28,167 bases of DNA from AB-137-C09 sp964458185 (GCA_964458185.1 CAYWFG010000024.1:1-28167); one strand, 5' to 3'. Shown: positions 16,248 through 24,862, counted from the first letter of the stretch. Program-made: numbers and translations. Notes: generated from the letters alone by a model not told the origin.

Positions 16248-17007
16248 TATTCCTTTGTGGCAAATCACGCCAATGTTGGCGAGCGTCTACCACATCACCA
16301 ATAATAATAATAGATGGCGAAACACCCACCAACACACCATTCATGGCATCTGCCAAAGTACCATAATGCTGTTGTTCTTCAGGCAAGGTGACGGCATGCA
16401 GTACGGCAATCGCCGTATTCATCGCCAAGCCTGCATCAGCAAGACTGGTTGCGATAGCGGGCAAATTGCGCGTCCCCATATAAATAACCAATACAGGAAA
16501 AGCTTTGACCAGTGCTTGCCAATCCAGCCGTGATTTATCTTCAGCTTCATGCCCTGTTAAAAAAGCCAACGAAGCATTCACCGTTCGATCAGTCACAGGA
16601 ATCCCCGCCATCGCAGGGGCAGCAATGCCTGATGTGACACCGGGAATTACGCGAAACATAACCTTTGCCGCAGCCAAAACACGAATTTCTTCACCGCCAC
16701 GACCAAATACAAAAGGGTCGCCACCTTTGAGGCGAACCACCCGTTTGCCTTGTTTTGCCAATGTTACGAGGCTCTCACAAATATCTTGCTGACTCGCTGA
16801 TGGTGTGCCGCCCCGCTTCCCTGCAAACATGCGTTCAGCTTGAGCATCAATTAAGTCCATGATGGCAGGCGACACTAGGGCATCGTAGACCACGACATCA
16901 CAATCAGCAATCAAACGTGCGGCTGCCAAGGTCAACAAAGCAGCATCGCCAGGGCCTGCCCCAACGAGTGCTACTTCACCAGCTTGCAGCGGCGCATCAA
17001 GTTTCAT
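16234..17007 (-). CDS. cobA: Uroporphyrinogen-III C-methyltransferase (SUMT), 257 aa
   Basis: This enzyme makes precorrin-2 from uroporphyrinogen III using two SAM molecules, the branch point to siroheme and B12. Family motifs are EVALVGAGPGDAALLTLAA, VVYDALVS, VRLKGGDPFVFGRGGEE and VIPGVTSGIAAPAMAGIPVTDR. It is a stand-alone SUMT without the CysG oxidase/chelatase half, so precorrin-2 must be finished elsewhere. ATG 17007 is preferred: the MKLDAP start lies just before the family's first strand, while an upstream start at 17076 would add 23 residues inside thiC. It overlaps the thiC stop by 11 bases, so the two are translationally coupled. Confidence 0.94.
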   Translation of the reverse strand: MKLDAPLQAGEVALVGAGPGDAALLTLAAARLIADCDVVVYDALVSPAIMDLIDAQAERMFAGKRGGTPSASQQDICESLVTLAKQGKRVVRLKGGDPFVFGRGGEEIRVLAAAKVMFRVIPGVTSGIAAPAMAGIPVTDRTVNASLAFLTGHEAEDKSRLDWQALVKAFPVLVIYMGTRNLPAIATSLADAGLAMNTAIAVLHAVTLPEEQQHYGTLADAMNGVLVGVSPSIIIIGDVVDARQHWRDLPQRNNDEV

Positions 17008-18865
17008 GGTAAATATGACTACCTTGCCCAGTGAACGAACTTGATTGCTCACGCATGCCTTCTTGCAAGGCATCATCGGAGTCTAAACCATGTTCAGCGG
17101 CATAATCACGCACATCTTGGGTTATTTTCATCGAACAAAATTTAGGCCCACACATCGAACAAAAGTGAGCAACCTTGGCAGATTCTTTCGGTAAGGTTTC
17201 ATCATGGTACAAACGTGCGGTATCAGGATCGAGACTAAGGTTAAATTGATCTTCCCAGCGAAATTCAAACCGCGCCTTACTCAAGGCATCGTCACGCTGT
17301 TGCGCACCGGGGTGACCTTTAGCCAAATCTGCGGCATGGGCAGCGAGTTTATAGGTGATAACCCCTGTTTTAACATCGTCTTTGTTGGGCAGACCTAAAT
17401 GCTCTTTAGGCGTAACGTAGCACAACATGGCACAACCATACCAACCAATTTGAGCTGCCCCAATCGCCGAAGTGATATGATCATAACCGGGAGCAATATC
17501 AGTGGTTAACGGGCCCAGTGTATAAAACGGTGCTTCATCACAGCAATCGAGTTGAAGGTCCATATTTTCTTTAATCATTTGCATGGGAACATGACCAGGG
17601 CCTTCAACCATGACTTGCACATCGTGCTGCCATGCAACTTTGGTGAGCTCACCCAGTGTGCGTAGTTCACCCAACTGGGCGGCATCGTTGGCATCGGCAA
17701 TGGCACCAGGGCGCAAACCATCACCCAATGAAAATGATATATCGTAGGCTTTCATGATGGCACAAATATCTTCAAAATGGGTGTACAAAAAGTTTTCTTC
17801 ATGGTGTGCCAAACACCATTTCGCCATGATCGCACCACCACGAGAAACAATTCCCGCCAAACGGCGTGCTGTTAATGGCACATAACGCAGCAAAACTCCT
17901 GCATGAATAGTAAAATAATCCACGCCCTGTTCTGCTTGCTCAATCAAGGTATCACGAAAAATTTCCCACGTTAAGTCTTCAGCAACACCATCAACTTTTT
18001 CCAAGGCTTGGTAAATTGGCACCGTACCAATCGGCACGGCTGCATTGCGGATGATCCATTCGCGGGTTTCATGGATGTTTTTACCAGTCGATAAATCCAT
18101 GATGGTATCTGCACCCCACCGTGTTGCCCACGTCATTTTAGAGACTTCTTCTTCAATGGACGAACCAAGGGCAGAGTTACCAATGTTACCATTGATTTTC
18201 ACTAAAAAATTACGACCGATAATCACAGGCTCCAGTTCAGGGTGATTAATATTGGCAGGAATAATCGCCCGTCCACGCGCAATCTCATCTCGAACAAATT
18301 CAGGGGTGATTTCTTTAGGGATATTAGCACCAAACGATTGCCCTGCATGCTGGGGTGTTAGTGTTGTTTGCATCGCCCGTTGTTGGTTCTCACGAATGGC
18401 AACAAATTCCATTTCTGGGGTAATAATACCCTGACGTGCATAATGAAGCTGGCTCACATTGCAGCCTGATTTTGCCCGCAAGGGCGCACGAACATGGGCA
18501 AAGCGCAACGCATCCAAGCTAGCGTCATCACGCCGTGCTTGACCATAGTTCGATGTTAAATCAGCAAGCGTTTCAGTATCGTCACGCTCGGCAAGCCATG
18601 GTTGACGAAGCGCAGGAAGCCCCGATTGTAAATCAATGCTCACCTCAGGGTCTGTATAAGGGCCTGAGGTATCATAAACCAACAAAGGCGCGTTTTCTTC
18701 TTCTCCATCACGGGTTTGTGTCGGCGAAAGAGTGATTTCACGCATCGGCACACGAATATCTAAACGGGAACCTTCAATATAGATTTTACGAGAATTAGGG
18801 TAAGGCTGTCGCGCTTCTAATTCCGTTTGATTCAACTGATCTTTATTGTTCTCTGATAGCTTCAA
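16997..18865 (-). CDS. thiC: Phosphomethylpyrimidine synthase ThiC, 622 aa
   Basis: ThiC rearranges aminoimidazole ribotide to HMP-phosphate in thiamine synthesis, using SAM and a 4Fe-4S cluster. The cluster motif C-x2-C-x4-C (CSMCGPKFC; C569, C572, C577) lies near the C-terminus. Core motifs include GNIGNSALGSSIEEEV, WGADTIMDLSTGKNIHETRE, SFSLGDGLRPG and MVEGPGHVPM. Length and the N-terminal ThiC-associated region fit the proteobacterial form. The likely start is TTG 18865: GGAGG lies five bases upstream. The longer frame from TTG 18877 would place that ribosome site inside the gene. I found no TPP riboswitch upstream. First gene of the run thiC-cobA-gltP-sixA-coq7. Confidence 0.96.
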   Translation of the reverse strand: MKLSENNKDQLNQTELEARQPYPNSRKIYIEGSRLDIRVPMREITLSPTQTRDGEEENAPLLVYDTSGPYTDPEVSIDLQSGLPALRQPWLAERDDTETLADLTSNYGQARRDDASLDALRFAHVRAPLRAKSGCNVSQLHYARQGIITPEMEFVAIRENQQRAMQTTLTPQHAGQSFGANIPKEITPEFVRDEIARGRAIIPANINHPELEPVIIGRNFLVKINGNIGNSALGSSIEEEVSKMTWATRWGADTIMDLSTGKNIHETREWIIRNAAVPIGTVPIYQALEKVDGVAEDLTWEIFRDTLIEQAEQGVDYFTIHAGVLLRYVPLTARRLAGIVSRGGAIMAKWCLAHHEENFLYTHFEDICAIMKAYDISFSLGDGLRPGAIADANDAAQLGELRTLGELTKVAWQHDVQVMVEGPGHVPMQMIKENMDLQLDCCDEAPFYTLGPLTTDIAPGYDHITSAIGAAQIGWYGCAMLCYVTPKEHLGLPNKDDVKTGVITYKLAAHAADLAKGHPGAQQRDDALSKARFEFRWEDQFNLSLDPDTARLYHDETLPKESAKVAHFCSMCGPKFCSMKITQDVRDYAAEHGLDSDDALQEGMREQSSSFTGQGSHIYHET

Positions 18866-19023
18866 TGCAACCTCCAATGTTGTTGCCGCATGCTAACGCA
18901 GGATAAGTCCTAGTCGACTAAAGATGATGGAATGGTAGTCCTTTTAGCTTCTTTAGCGGAGTGATTGACTACTACTACCGTTGATAGCCTTGGTTCTTGC
19001 TAAGTTTTCTCTATCATGCGCCG
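18866..19023. promoter_or_regulatory. Divergent intergenic region between thiC and the L,D-transpeptidase gene
   Basis: This 158-bp stretch should hold the promoters of both genes. It contains partial inverted and direct repeats built on TAGTC/GACTA and CTTTTAGCTTCTTTAG (about 18910-18990), including GGTAGTCC opposite GACTACTACTACC. Neither the CTGAGA nor the ACCTGA box of a TPP aptamer is visible on the thiC strand. No clear -35/-10 pair could be assigned. Confidence 0.45.
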
Positions 19024-20319
19024 ATGACTATGATGATACGACTATTTTTACTCTGGCTATGTTTTGCCACCCATGTATGGGCTACAGAAATCCCCGCTTT
19101 TGAGCGTCAACGTATAGCGACAGCTTTGGCTGATAATCAACAAGATGTTGTGCAACAATTGGATGCCAACGAAAAATTGGTGTTGCAAGTGGCATTAAGC
19201 TTAGCCGACAGCACGCCTGAAAAAACCATTGCTTTGATCAATGCAGCAAAGGGCGAAACTCTTGATCCACTGTTGGCAGTGATGGCTGCTGAAGCGCATC
19301 GTCGTTTGGCCATTCGTGCTGTTGCCAAGGCAGGAAAATATGCTCAAACGCTGCAACAACAACGAACGCGACTAGAAGCCATTGATCTATCGGCTGGGCT
19401 TGCAGAAGCACAAACAAGACTTGCCGCCTTGGGTGCAAAATTGCACGGTATCAAGGGTGTACCGTTAGCAGTATTGCAGTTAGGTAGCGCGCTTGAAAAT
19501 GTATTTATTGTAGATAAAACGCATGCACGTCTTACCGTCTACAAACAAGACCCACAAGGCAGTCTACTGCGTGAGGCAGATGAATATATTGTCACAGGAA
19601 CAATCAGTGGCGACAAACAAAAAAAAGGCGATAAACGTACACCTAACGGCATCTACCATTTCATTGCACAGCTTAATGACCCTGCACTTCATGCGCGTTA
19701 TGGCCCTGTATCGTTCCCTATTGATTACCCCAATGCCTTGGATGTAATGCACCATAAAACAGGTTCAGGCATTTGGATGCATGGCTATGAACAAAATGTG
19801 CAACGTCGCGCACCACAAGATACATTGGGTTGTTTTGCCTTGCCCAACAAGCGGTTGCTTGAGGTGGCAAAAAAGATTCGCTTGCATCACAGTTGGGTAG
19901 TGATTGGTAAAAACATTCAATACGTTGATGAGGCAACACGGCTAGGCTTGCGTGATAGCGCGCTTCAAGCCGTGAATGATTGGGCAAAAGCATGGTCGTC
20001 GCGGGATCATTCATCCTATATTGCACTGTATGATCAACGCTTTCACCATGAACGGCATGACTTTAAAAGCTGGAATCGCTACAAAAAGCGCGTCAATGGC
20101 AACAAAACATTCATCAAGGTTGTCTTATCTAATATCAGCTTAATCCACGATCCCCAGCGTTGGGCAGAAGGTGAGGTGGTCATTGCTGAATTCAATCAAG
20201 ATTACCGCTCCAGCAATTTAAACAGTAAGGGGCGCAAGCGTTTGTATTTGGTGCGCCATGATGCGAGTTCACCTTGGAAGATTTTAATTGAGCAATCGAT
20301 CCCCAGCTATGCCCGATAA
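19024..20319 (+). CDS. Exported L,D-transpeptidase (YkuD) with NTF2-like C-terminal domain, 431 aa
   Basis: A signal peptide (cleavage near VWA-TE, about residue 21) leads to an Ala/Leu-rich helical region (about 25-145). A YkuD catalytic domain follows at about 155-300, with H253 in GIWMHGYEQN and the nucleophile C270 in DTLGCFALPN. The end (about 315-431) looks like an NTF2/SnoaL-type domain, as in the Cds6-like L,D-transpeptidases. It should act in the periplasm, forming 3-3 crosslinks or attaching proteins to peptidoglycan. ATG 19024 is chosen over an in-frame TTG at 18997; no strong ribosome site is seen. The stop overlaps the next gene by 11 bases. Confidence 0.9.
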   Translation: MTMMIRLFLLWLCFATHVWATEIPAFERQRIATALADNQQDVVQQLDANEKLVLQVALSLADSTPEKTIALINAAKGETLDPLLAVMAAEAHRRLAIRAVAKAGKYAQTLQQQRTRLEAIDLSAGLAEAQTRLAALGAKLHGIKGVPLAVLQLGSALENVFIVDKTHARLTVYKQDPQGSLLREADEYIVTGTISGDKQKKGDKRTPNGIYHFIAQLNDPALHARYGPVSFPIDYPNALDVMHHKTGSGIWMHGYEQNVQRRAPQDTLGCFALPNKRLLEVAKKIRLHHSWVVIGKNIQYVDEATRLGLRDSALQAVNDWAKAWSSRDHSSYIALYDQRFHHERHDFKSWNRYKKRVNGNKTFIKVVLSNISLIHDPQRWAEGEVVIAEFNQDYRSSNLNSKGRKRLYLVRHDASSPWKILIEQSIPSYAR

Positions 20320-21391
20320 TAACACCCCCCCTGATGCATCCCGTAGTGATTTTGAAGTGCGCCGTTTGCATGCCATGGCGAGTTCGCATCGTGAGCTGAA
20401 AGATTATGTCGATTATATCACCCAACATCTGCAAGAAAATGAACGCTTGTTTGCTAAGTTGTTTGCCCTAGAAGCACGATTGTTAGAAGCTGCTGACCCT
20501 GAAAGTGTTTGTCTTGCTTTGTTGCGTGGGTTGCGTGCAGATTTTGAGCTGGATATGGTGCGTTTATGGTTTGATCGTGATAGTTTTATCAGTCAATATT
20601 CTTTTCATGGGCTATCGTCACAAGACCTTGTCTGGGTAGAAAAAAATGAAATTATTGATGTTGGTTTGGCGCATCAAGCTGTATGGTTGGTGCAATTGGA
20701 TCAGGGTGAACATTTTGTCTGGCTAGAAAAACAAGATGCTAAATTAAAATCTATGGCACTTATCTTGTTGGGTGCGATTGATCGTCCGTATGGTGTGATT
20801 GGTCTAGGATCACTAGATGGCACACGCTTTGACCCCGCGCAAGGCACTGAATTTTTACAACATTTGGCACAAGTTTGTAGCCTGATGCTAGAAAACACGG
20901 TGAGTCGTGAACGTTTGTCGCGCCTGATGGTCAAGGATCATAACACAGGTGCGCAAAACCAACGGTTTTTTCAACCGTATAGCCATCAACCATTATCGCA
21001 ATGGTTTGGTCGAGGTATTCCTGTGGCGTGCTTTTGTATGGCTGTCGATGGTGCTGACGGGGAGTATGGTAACGGCACGTTGCATACCATTGCACAAACC
21101 ATCACGGCATTGATTCGCCATCAAGATTTATTGATTCGCAACGATGAAGAAGACTTTATTATTTTTTTACCTGGTTTACGCCCGATGCAAGACATTGATA
21201 CGGCTGAAGCGATCATGGATGCATGTCTGGCATTAGGGGTATCGTTAAGCATTGGTGTATCGCTTTCTTCTTGCGATGAAGATCCCTTGATTATTGCGCT
21301 TTTAGAGCGTGCAGAAAAAGCCATGCAACGCGCCATCAAAGCGGGCGGAAAGCGGGTGGTTTGTGCCATGGTTGATGATGTTGTTGCATGA
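20309..21391 (+). CDS. DUF484 (GAF-like) protein with degenerate GGDEF domain, 360 aa
   Basis: Residues about 23-200 resemble DUF484: a short coiled coil, NERLFAKLFALEARLLEAAD, then a GAF-like sensor fold. Residues about 208-350 follow the layout of a GGDEF domain: DHNTGAQNQRFF in place of D-x-LTGLxNRR, and SLSIGVSLS near the end. The signature loop reads NDEED instead of GGDEF, so cyclic di-GMP synthesis is unlikely. It may be a pseudo-enzyme sensor or scaffold. ATG 20309 overlaps the end of the L,D-transpeptidase gene by 11 bases, indicating coupling, so its role may be tied to envelope remodelling; this is inference. It has no membrane segment. Confidence 0.82.
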   Translation: MPDNNTPPDASRSDFEVRRLHAMASSHRELKDYVDYITQHLQENERLFAKLFALEARLLEAADPESVCLALLRGLRADFELDMVRLWFDRDSFISQYSFHGLSSQDLVWVEKNEIIDVGLAHQAVWLVQLDQGEHFVWLEKQDAKLKSMALILLGAIDRPYGVIGLGSLDGTRFDPAQGTEFLQHLAQVCSLMLENTVSRERLSRLMVKDHNTGAQNQRFFQPYSHQPLSQWFGRGIPVACFCMAVDGADGEYGNGTLHTIAQTITALIRHQDLLIRNDEEDFIIFLPGLRPMQDIDTAEAIMDACLALGVSLSIGVSLSSCDEDPLIIALLERAEKAMQRAIKAGGKRVVCAMVDDVVA

Positions 21392-21483
21392 TGTACAGTG
21401 ATACATTGATGGCTATCATTCAGGGTGCTTGATGGCGATGATTGCTCGCCCTAATACAGCATAGTTTCAACAAGGAGTATCAC

Positions 21484-22170
21484 ATGAATATTGTTATTAC
21501 TGGCGCAAATCGAGGGCTTGGTTTAGGCATGACCTCGCATTATTTGGCACAAGGTCATGATGTGTGGGCTTGTTGTCGCACACCTAAACAAGCAGAGGCA
21601 TTGCATGCTTTGCAATCACCGTTGTTGCACCTTGTTGCTTGGGATGTGGCAAAAGCCGCTTCCCCTGAATGTATGGAATCGGATGGATTGCCATCAGAAG
21701 TTCATCTGTTGATCAACAATGCAGGTATTTATGGCCCGATGGGTAAACCGCAATCACTGCAACAGGTGAGCAGTGAATGTATGCTTGATGTGTTTAATGT
21801 TGATGCGGTTGGGCCTTTACGTGTGGTGCAATACCTCTTGCCCGCCTTGCGCCAAGGCAAAGCGATGATTGCCAATGTAAGTTCAAAAATGGGGTCTATC
21901 TCAGACAATGGCAGTGGCGGAAGTTATGCTTACCGTGCAGCAAAAACAGCATTGATCATGCTGAGTAAATCCATGGCAGTTGATTTAGCAGATGATGGCA
22001 TTCATGTGATTACCTTACACCCCGGCTGGGTAAAAACAGACATGACCAGTCATCATGGGCTGATTGATGTTGCAACATCAGTAAAAGGCATGACCGAAGT
22101 GATTGCACGCGGTCATGATTATTCTGGTGGTGATGTTATCGCATTTGACGGCGCATTGATTGCATTTTAA
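21484..22170 (+). CDS. Short-chain dehydrogenase/reductase, 228 aa
   Basis: A classical SDR with the dinucleotide loop TGANRGLG (6-13), NNAG (78-81), catalytic serine at 133-134, and YxxxK (Y150, K154). The final LHPGWVKTDM is typical of the csgA/sniffer-like carbonyl reductase subgroup. The N-terminal glycine motif suggests NADP(H). AAGGAG six bases before ATG 21484 fixes the start; a longer frame from 21442 ignores that site. It is converging on the PepSY gene, with only eight bases between the stops. The substrate is unknown. Confidence 0.88.
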   Translation: MNIVITGANRGLGLGMTSHYLAQGHDVWACCRTPKQAEALHALQSPLLHLVAWDVAKAASPECMESDGLPSEVHLLINNAGIYGPMGKPQSLQQVSSECMLDVFNVDAVGPLRVVQYLLPALRQGKAMIANVSSKMGSISDNGSGGSYAYRAAKTALIMLSKSMAVDLADDGIHVITLHPGWVKTDMTSHHGLIDVATSVKGMTEVIARGHDYSGGDVIAFDGALIAF

Positions 22171-22178
22171 CTAAACCA

Positions 22179-22934
22179 TCACCATTTTCGACGAAACCAC
22201 AGCCATGTACCTGATAGCGCAAGTGCCGTTAACAAGATAGCAACGGCATCAAACAACCATGGGGCATATCGACCAAAAAAACGACCACTGTGTAGATCTA
22301 ACAACACACGTTCCACTGGCAGGCTCTCGCCACGAAAGTGATGTTGTAACTCAGCTTTAAAATGGGTGGATATTGCATGGGGTGCTGCCCAATGAATCAA
22401 TAAAGCATCATCCTTACGCTGCCAAAGTAAAAAATCATCATCGGGTTGATAATGTTCATACAATGTTTTTACCACAACAGAGCCTTTAGCATCGACACCG
22501 ATCTGTTGAATCCCTGCTGGTACACCATCTGCTTCACCAAGGGTATCAATGATTTCTCCTTCTTCGGTAAGCAAAAGAATAGCATGATTAACGGCAACCA
22601 CGAATACACCATTGACCCCTACTGCACCGATAAATTGGCGGAAATTGTTACCAATTTCATGGGTGTTGAAATAAAGGTCTTCTCCCATTAAGGTAATGTA
22701 TTGACTCTCCACACGAAAAGAGCGAATTTTTTCTGGTATTTTGATACCATACCAATCTAATACCCAATCCGATTGCACATGGGTTTTATCAAAGGTAAAA
22801 TCATCCGTATGATTGAGCAGTATCCCTGTCAGCGCAATCAACAACACAAAAACAGCAGCACCAATGCCCATGTATTGATGCGCCCGATAAAAAGTACGCA
22901 GTTTAATGCCTCTTTTCTTAACGCGGCGAGACAT
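22179..22934 (-). CDS. PepSY-associated TM protein, 251 aa
   Basis: A short cytoplasmic basic N-terminus leads into RAHQYMGIGAAVFVLLIALT then GILLNH, the typical first helix of PepSY-associated TM proteins, with H19 and H42 on either side of the membrane span. A periplasmic domain of about 170 residues follows. A C-terminal helix ends the protein (about 224-246) and is preceded by LDLHSGRFFG with H215. Conserved histidines in this family could bind heme and carry electrons across the membrane. It overlaps the FMN-binding gene by 17 bases and is the last gene of the Fur-box operon. I infer a role in inner-membrane electron transfer to the flavoprotein. Confidence 0.8.
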   Translation of the reverse strand: MSRRVKKRGIKLRTFYRAHQYMGIGAAVFVLLIALTGILLNHTDDFTFDKTHVQSDWVLDWYGIKIPEKIRSFRVESQYITLMGEDLYFNTHEIGNNFRQFIGAVGVNGVFVVAVNHAILLLTEEGEIIDTLGEADGVPAGIQQIGVDAKGSVVVKTLYEHYQPDDDFLLWQRKDDALLIHWAAPHAISTHFKAELQHHFRGESLPVERVLLDLHSGRFFGRYAPWLFDAVAILLTALALSGTWLWFRRKW

Positions 22935-23454
22935 TATCTTTCTTATTCACTTGATAATCCAAATACAAAGCGAGGGTTGCCAATTTTTTCATGGCTCGCA
23001 CAGACAATGTAGCCCCCGAAATACCATCAATATGACGATCAATATGTTGTGTTTGCTCAAGATTCATTCCTTTAAATTGATCCGTAAAAAATGGGTAATG
23101 AATTTCCGAACCACGACTTTCACGAAAAACAAGTATTTTTAATTGCGTCAGTGTACCGTGGTCAACAATCACCCCTGTCGTAATGAATTGCTTTTTTCCT
23201 GTTTCTTCAAGAATCCAAACGGTGCGCATCTTTTCTTGCCAATAACGAATGCGTAATTTATGGTAACGATGCCCTAATATACGCATCGTTGTTTCCTTTC
23301 TCTTACCTGTTAACCAAATAATTTTAGTCTTAGGCACGTTGCCAGAAAAAGATGCAGCAACAAATGATTCAGGCGTTTGGTATACATTATCTGCCTGCGC
23401 AATGCCCACGCTAAGCACAGCAATAAACAATAATAAAAACTTTTGGTGCATCAT
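22918..23454 (-). CDS. Exported FMN-binding domain protein, 178 aa
   Basis: A signal peptide ends at IAQA-D (about 21-22). The C-terminal half (about 85-165) resembles the FMN_bind domain of NqrC/RnfG-type proteins. It keeps the flavinylation motif DGISGATLS (143-151), in which T149 is the expected residue for covalent FMN attachment by ApbE. No ApbE gene is in the window. The protein should be periplasmic and redox active. It starts three bases after the porin stop, and its end overlaps the PepSY gene by 17 bases, so the three are one transcript. An electron path PepSY protein to flavoprotein to an iron-bound substrate is plausible but inferred. Confidence 0.85.
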   Translation of the reverse strand: MMHQKFLLLFIAVLSVGIAQADNVYQTPESFVAASFSGNVPKTKIIWLTGKRKETTMRILGHRYHKLRIRYWQEKMRTVWILEETGKKQFITTGVIVDHGTLTQLKILVFRESRGSEIHYPFFTDQFKGMNLEQTQHIDRHIDGISGATLSVRAMKKLATLALYLDYQVNKKDNVSPR

Positions 23455-23457
23455 CGG

Positions 23458-24741
23458 TTAAAACATATAACCAATACCCAAATTAAACTGGTTATAATTA
23501 AAAAGACTGTTGCCAGACTTCCACATTTCTATATCAGCCTTGGCAACCACATCGCTATTGGGTAAAAAAGCAATGCCCATGGTGGTCACTTTTCGATCAT
23601 ATTTTGGGTCAGCGATAGAACCCACAGGCATGGTGGCTTGGGTGTTGATATTTTCGTAGCGGACAAAGGGAATAATATCCATTTCTGTAGGCTTTTGCCA
23701 TGATTGCAATGCACCTGCATGTAACCATTCTTCATCATGACCTTGTGTTTTCTTGCTTTTCCCGAATAAAGCAGCCCCTAAATGGTAGGCAATCTCAATG
23801 CGCTTACCCACGCCTTTGCTGCCGATGCCATCGCTTAACGTCGCTATATTACCATTGGTTACATTGACCGCATTGATGATACCAGCATCACCAACATTGT
23901 ATTGTACATACATGCCTCTTAATTCTATACCGTTGAAACGAAATCTGGCATCAACATCCCAAAGCGTTACTGCGCCTGCTGTTACGCCTTGTTTGTTTTG
24001 TGTTGAATTCCCTTTGTAGAACGAGCCTGCCACATTAAGCCCCGAAATGCCTGTGTATTCTAAGCGACCCACCACGGCAATATTATTGGCAATGGCATTG
24101 GCAGCTTTGCTTCGCCCTTTGCGCAAACCGTTTTTTGCCTGAAAAAACTTAGTGCCGTCAGCCGACGATAACGATGCTTGGGCATACAGTTTATACGACA
24201 AACCAGGCATGGCATTACCAAAAATACCCACGCCACCTTCAGGCCATGTGGTCGGAATAATCAATCGTTCGGTATAAGGTCGCTCAACGCTGTAAAAAGT
24301 CGTTGGTTCATGGGTCTCATTGATATAACCAATGGGTGTTACGAGGCTTCCTGCGCGAATGTTAAATTGCTCTGAGATAAGAAAGTCCAGATAAGCAAAT
24401 TCAATATAAGGCGCAGTGAAACCATTTTCAAAGTCAATTTCGCTAGTGAATTTAATACGATCAGAAAAATCAATACCCATGCCAATGACCATGCGGTGAA
24501 AGTTCATAATATCATTAGCGGGTATGTTTTTCAGCCCATCGCTGCCTGCGTTACCATTGTAGTGCATTTCACCATAACCAAATAAATGCACTTTATTTTT
24601 TCCCGTTTCTCCTTTTTCTTTTAACTGTTCAATTTCATCAGCAAGGGCATTGATTTTCCCTTCCAATTCCTCTGTTTTATCTGCATGGGCTATAGTAATG
24701 GCAGACATGAATAAGAATACAAAAGGTATAAGTTTTTTCAT
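23458..24741 (-). CDS. Outer-membrane porin with N-terminal coiled coil, 427 aa
   Basis: A signal peptide (cleavage after IAHA, about residue 20) precedes a short coiled coil (KTEELEGKINALADEIEQLK). A long run of alternating amphipathic strands follows, ending in NLGIGYMF. The terminal Phe is the usual beta-barrel assembly signal. Motifs such as HLFGYGEMHYNG, TSEIDFENGFTAPYIEFAYLD and RAGSLVTPIGY recall OprP/OprO-like or related porins annotated as putative porins. It is the first gene after two Fur-box-like sites, so it is probably made under iron limitation and may admit an iron chelate or related solute; this is inference. The ribosome site GAGGGG lies 11 bases upstream. Confidence 0.85.
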   Translation of the reverse strand: MKKLIPFVFLFMSAITIAHADKTEELEGKINALADEIEQLKEKGETGKNKVHLFGYGEMHYNGNAGSDGLKNIPANDIMNFHRMVIGMGIDFSDRIKFTSEIDFENGFTAPYIEFAYLDFLISEQFNIRAGSLVTPIGYINETHEPTTFYSVERPYTERLIIPTTWPEGGVGIFGNAMPGLSYKLYAQASLSSADGTKFFQAKNGLRKGRSKAANAIANNIAVVGRLEYTGISGLNVAGSFYKGNSTQNKQGVTAGAVTLWDVDARFRFNGIELRGMYVQYNVGDAGIINAVNVTNGNIATLSDGIGSKGVGKRIEIAYHLGAALFGKSKKTQGHDEEWLHAGALQSWQKPTEMDIIPFVRYENINTQATMPVGSIADPKYDRKVTTMGIAFLPNSDVVAKADIEMWKSGNSLFNYNQFNLGIGYMF

Positions 24742-24777
24742 TGTTAATAGGACCCCTCAATGGTTGGTTCTTGATAC

Positions 24778-24792
24778 TGATAATCGTTATTA
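24778..24792. promoter_or_regulatory. Fur-box-like operator, site 1
   Basis: TGATAATCGTTATTA matches the 7-1-7 Fur consensus TGATAATnATTATCA at all but two positions. It lies inside a longer 25-bp palindrome (24773-24797) in which ten of twelve pairs match. It is 37 bp upstream of the porin start. Confidence 0.8.
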
Positions 24793-24810
24793 GTATCTGT
24801 TGGGTGCGAA

Positions 24811-24825
24811 CGATAATCATTATTA
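24811..24825. promoter_or_regulatory. Fur-box-like operator, site 2
   Basis: CGATAATCATTATTA differs from TGATAATnATTATCA at two positions. Its centre is 33 bp (about three helical turns) from that of site 1, a spacing that would put Fur dimers on the same face. It lies between the porin operon and the divergent promoter at 24863. Confidence 0.8.
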
Positions 24826-24862
24826 GCATCAATACAAGAGGAAAATATTATCAATCTATCAT

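Noticed and set aside
18866..18996. TPP riboswitch upstream of thiC
   Set aside because: The conserved aptamer boxes are absent from the thiC-strand leader on reading; only unrelated inverted repeats are seen.
20918..21391. Active diguanylate cyclase
   Set aside because: The signature loop reads NDEED rather than GGDEF/GGEEF, so activity is unlikely despite overall similarity.
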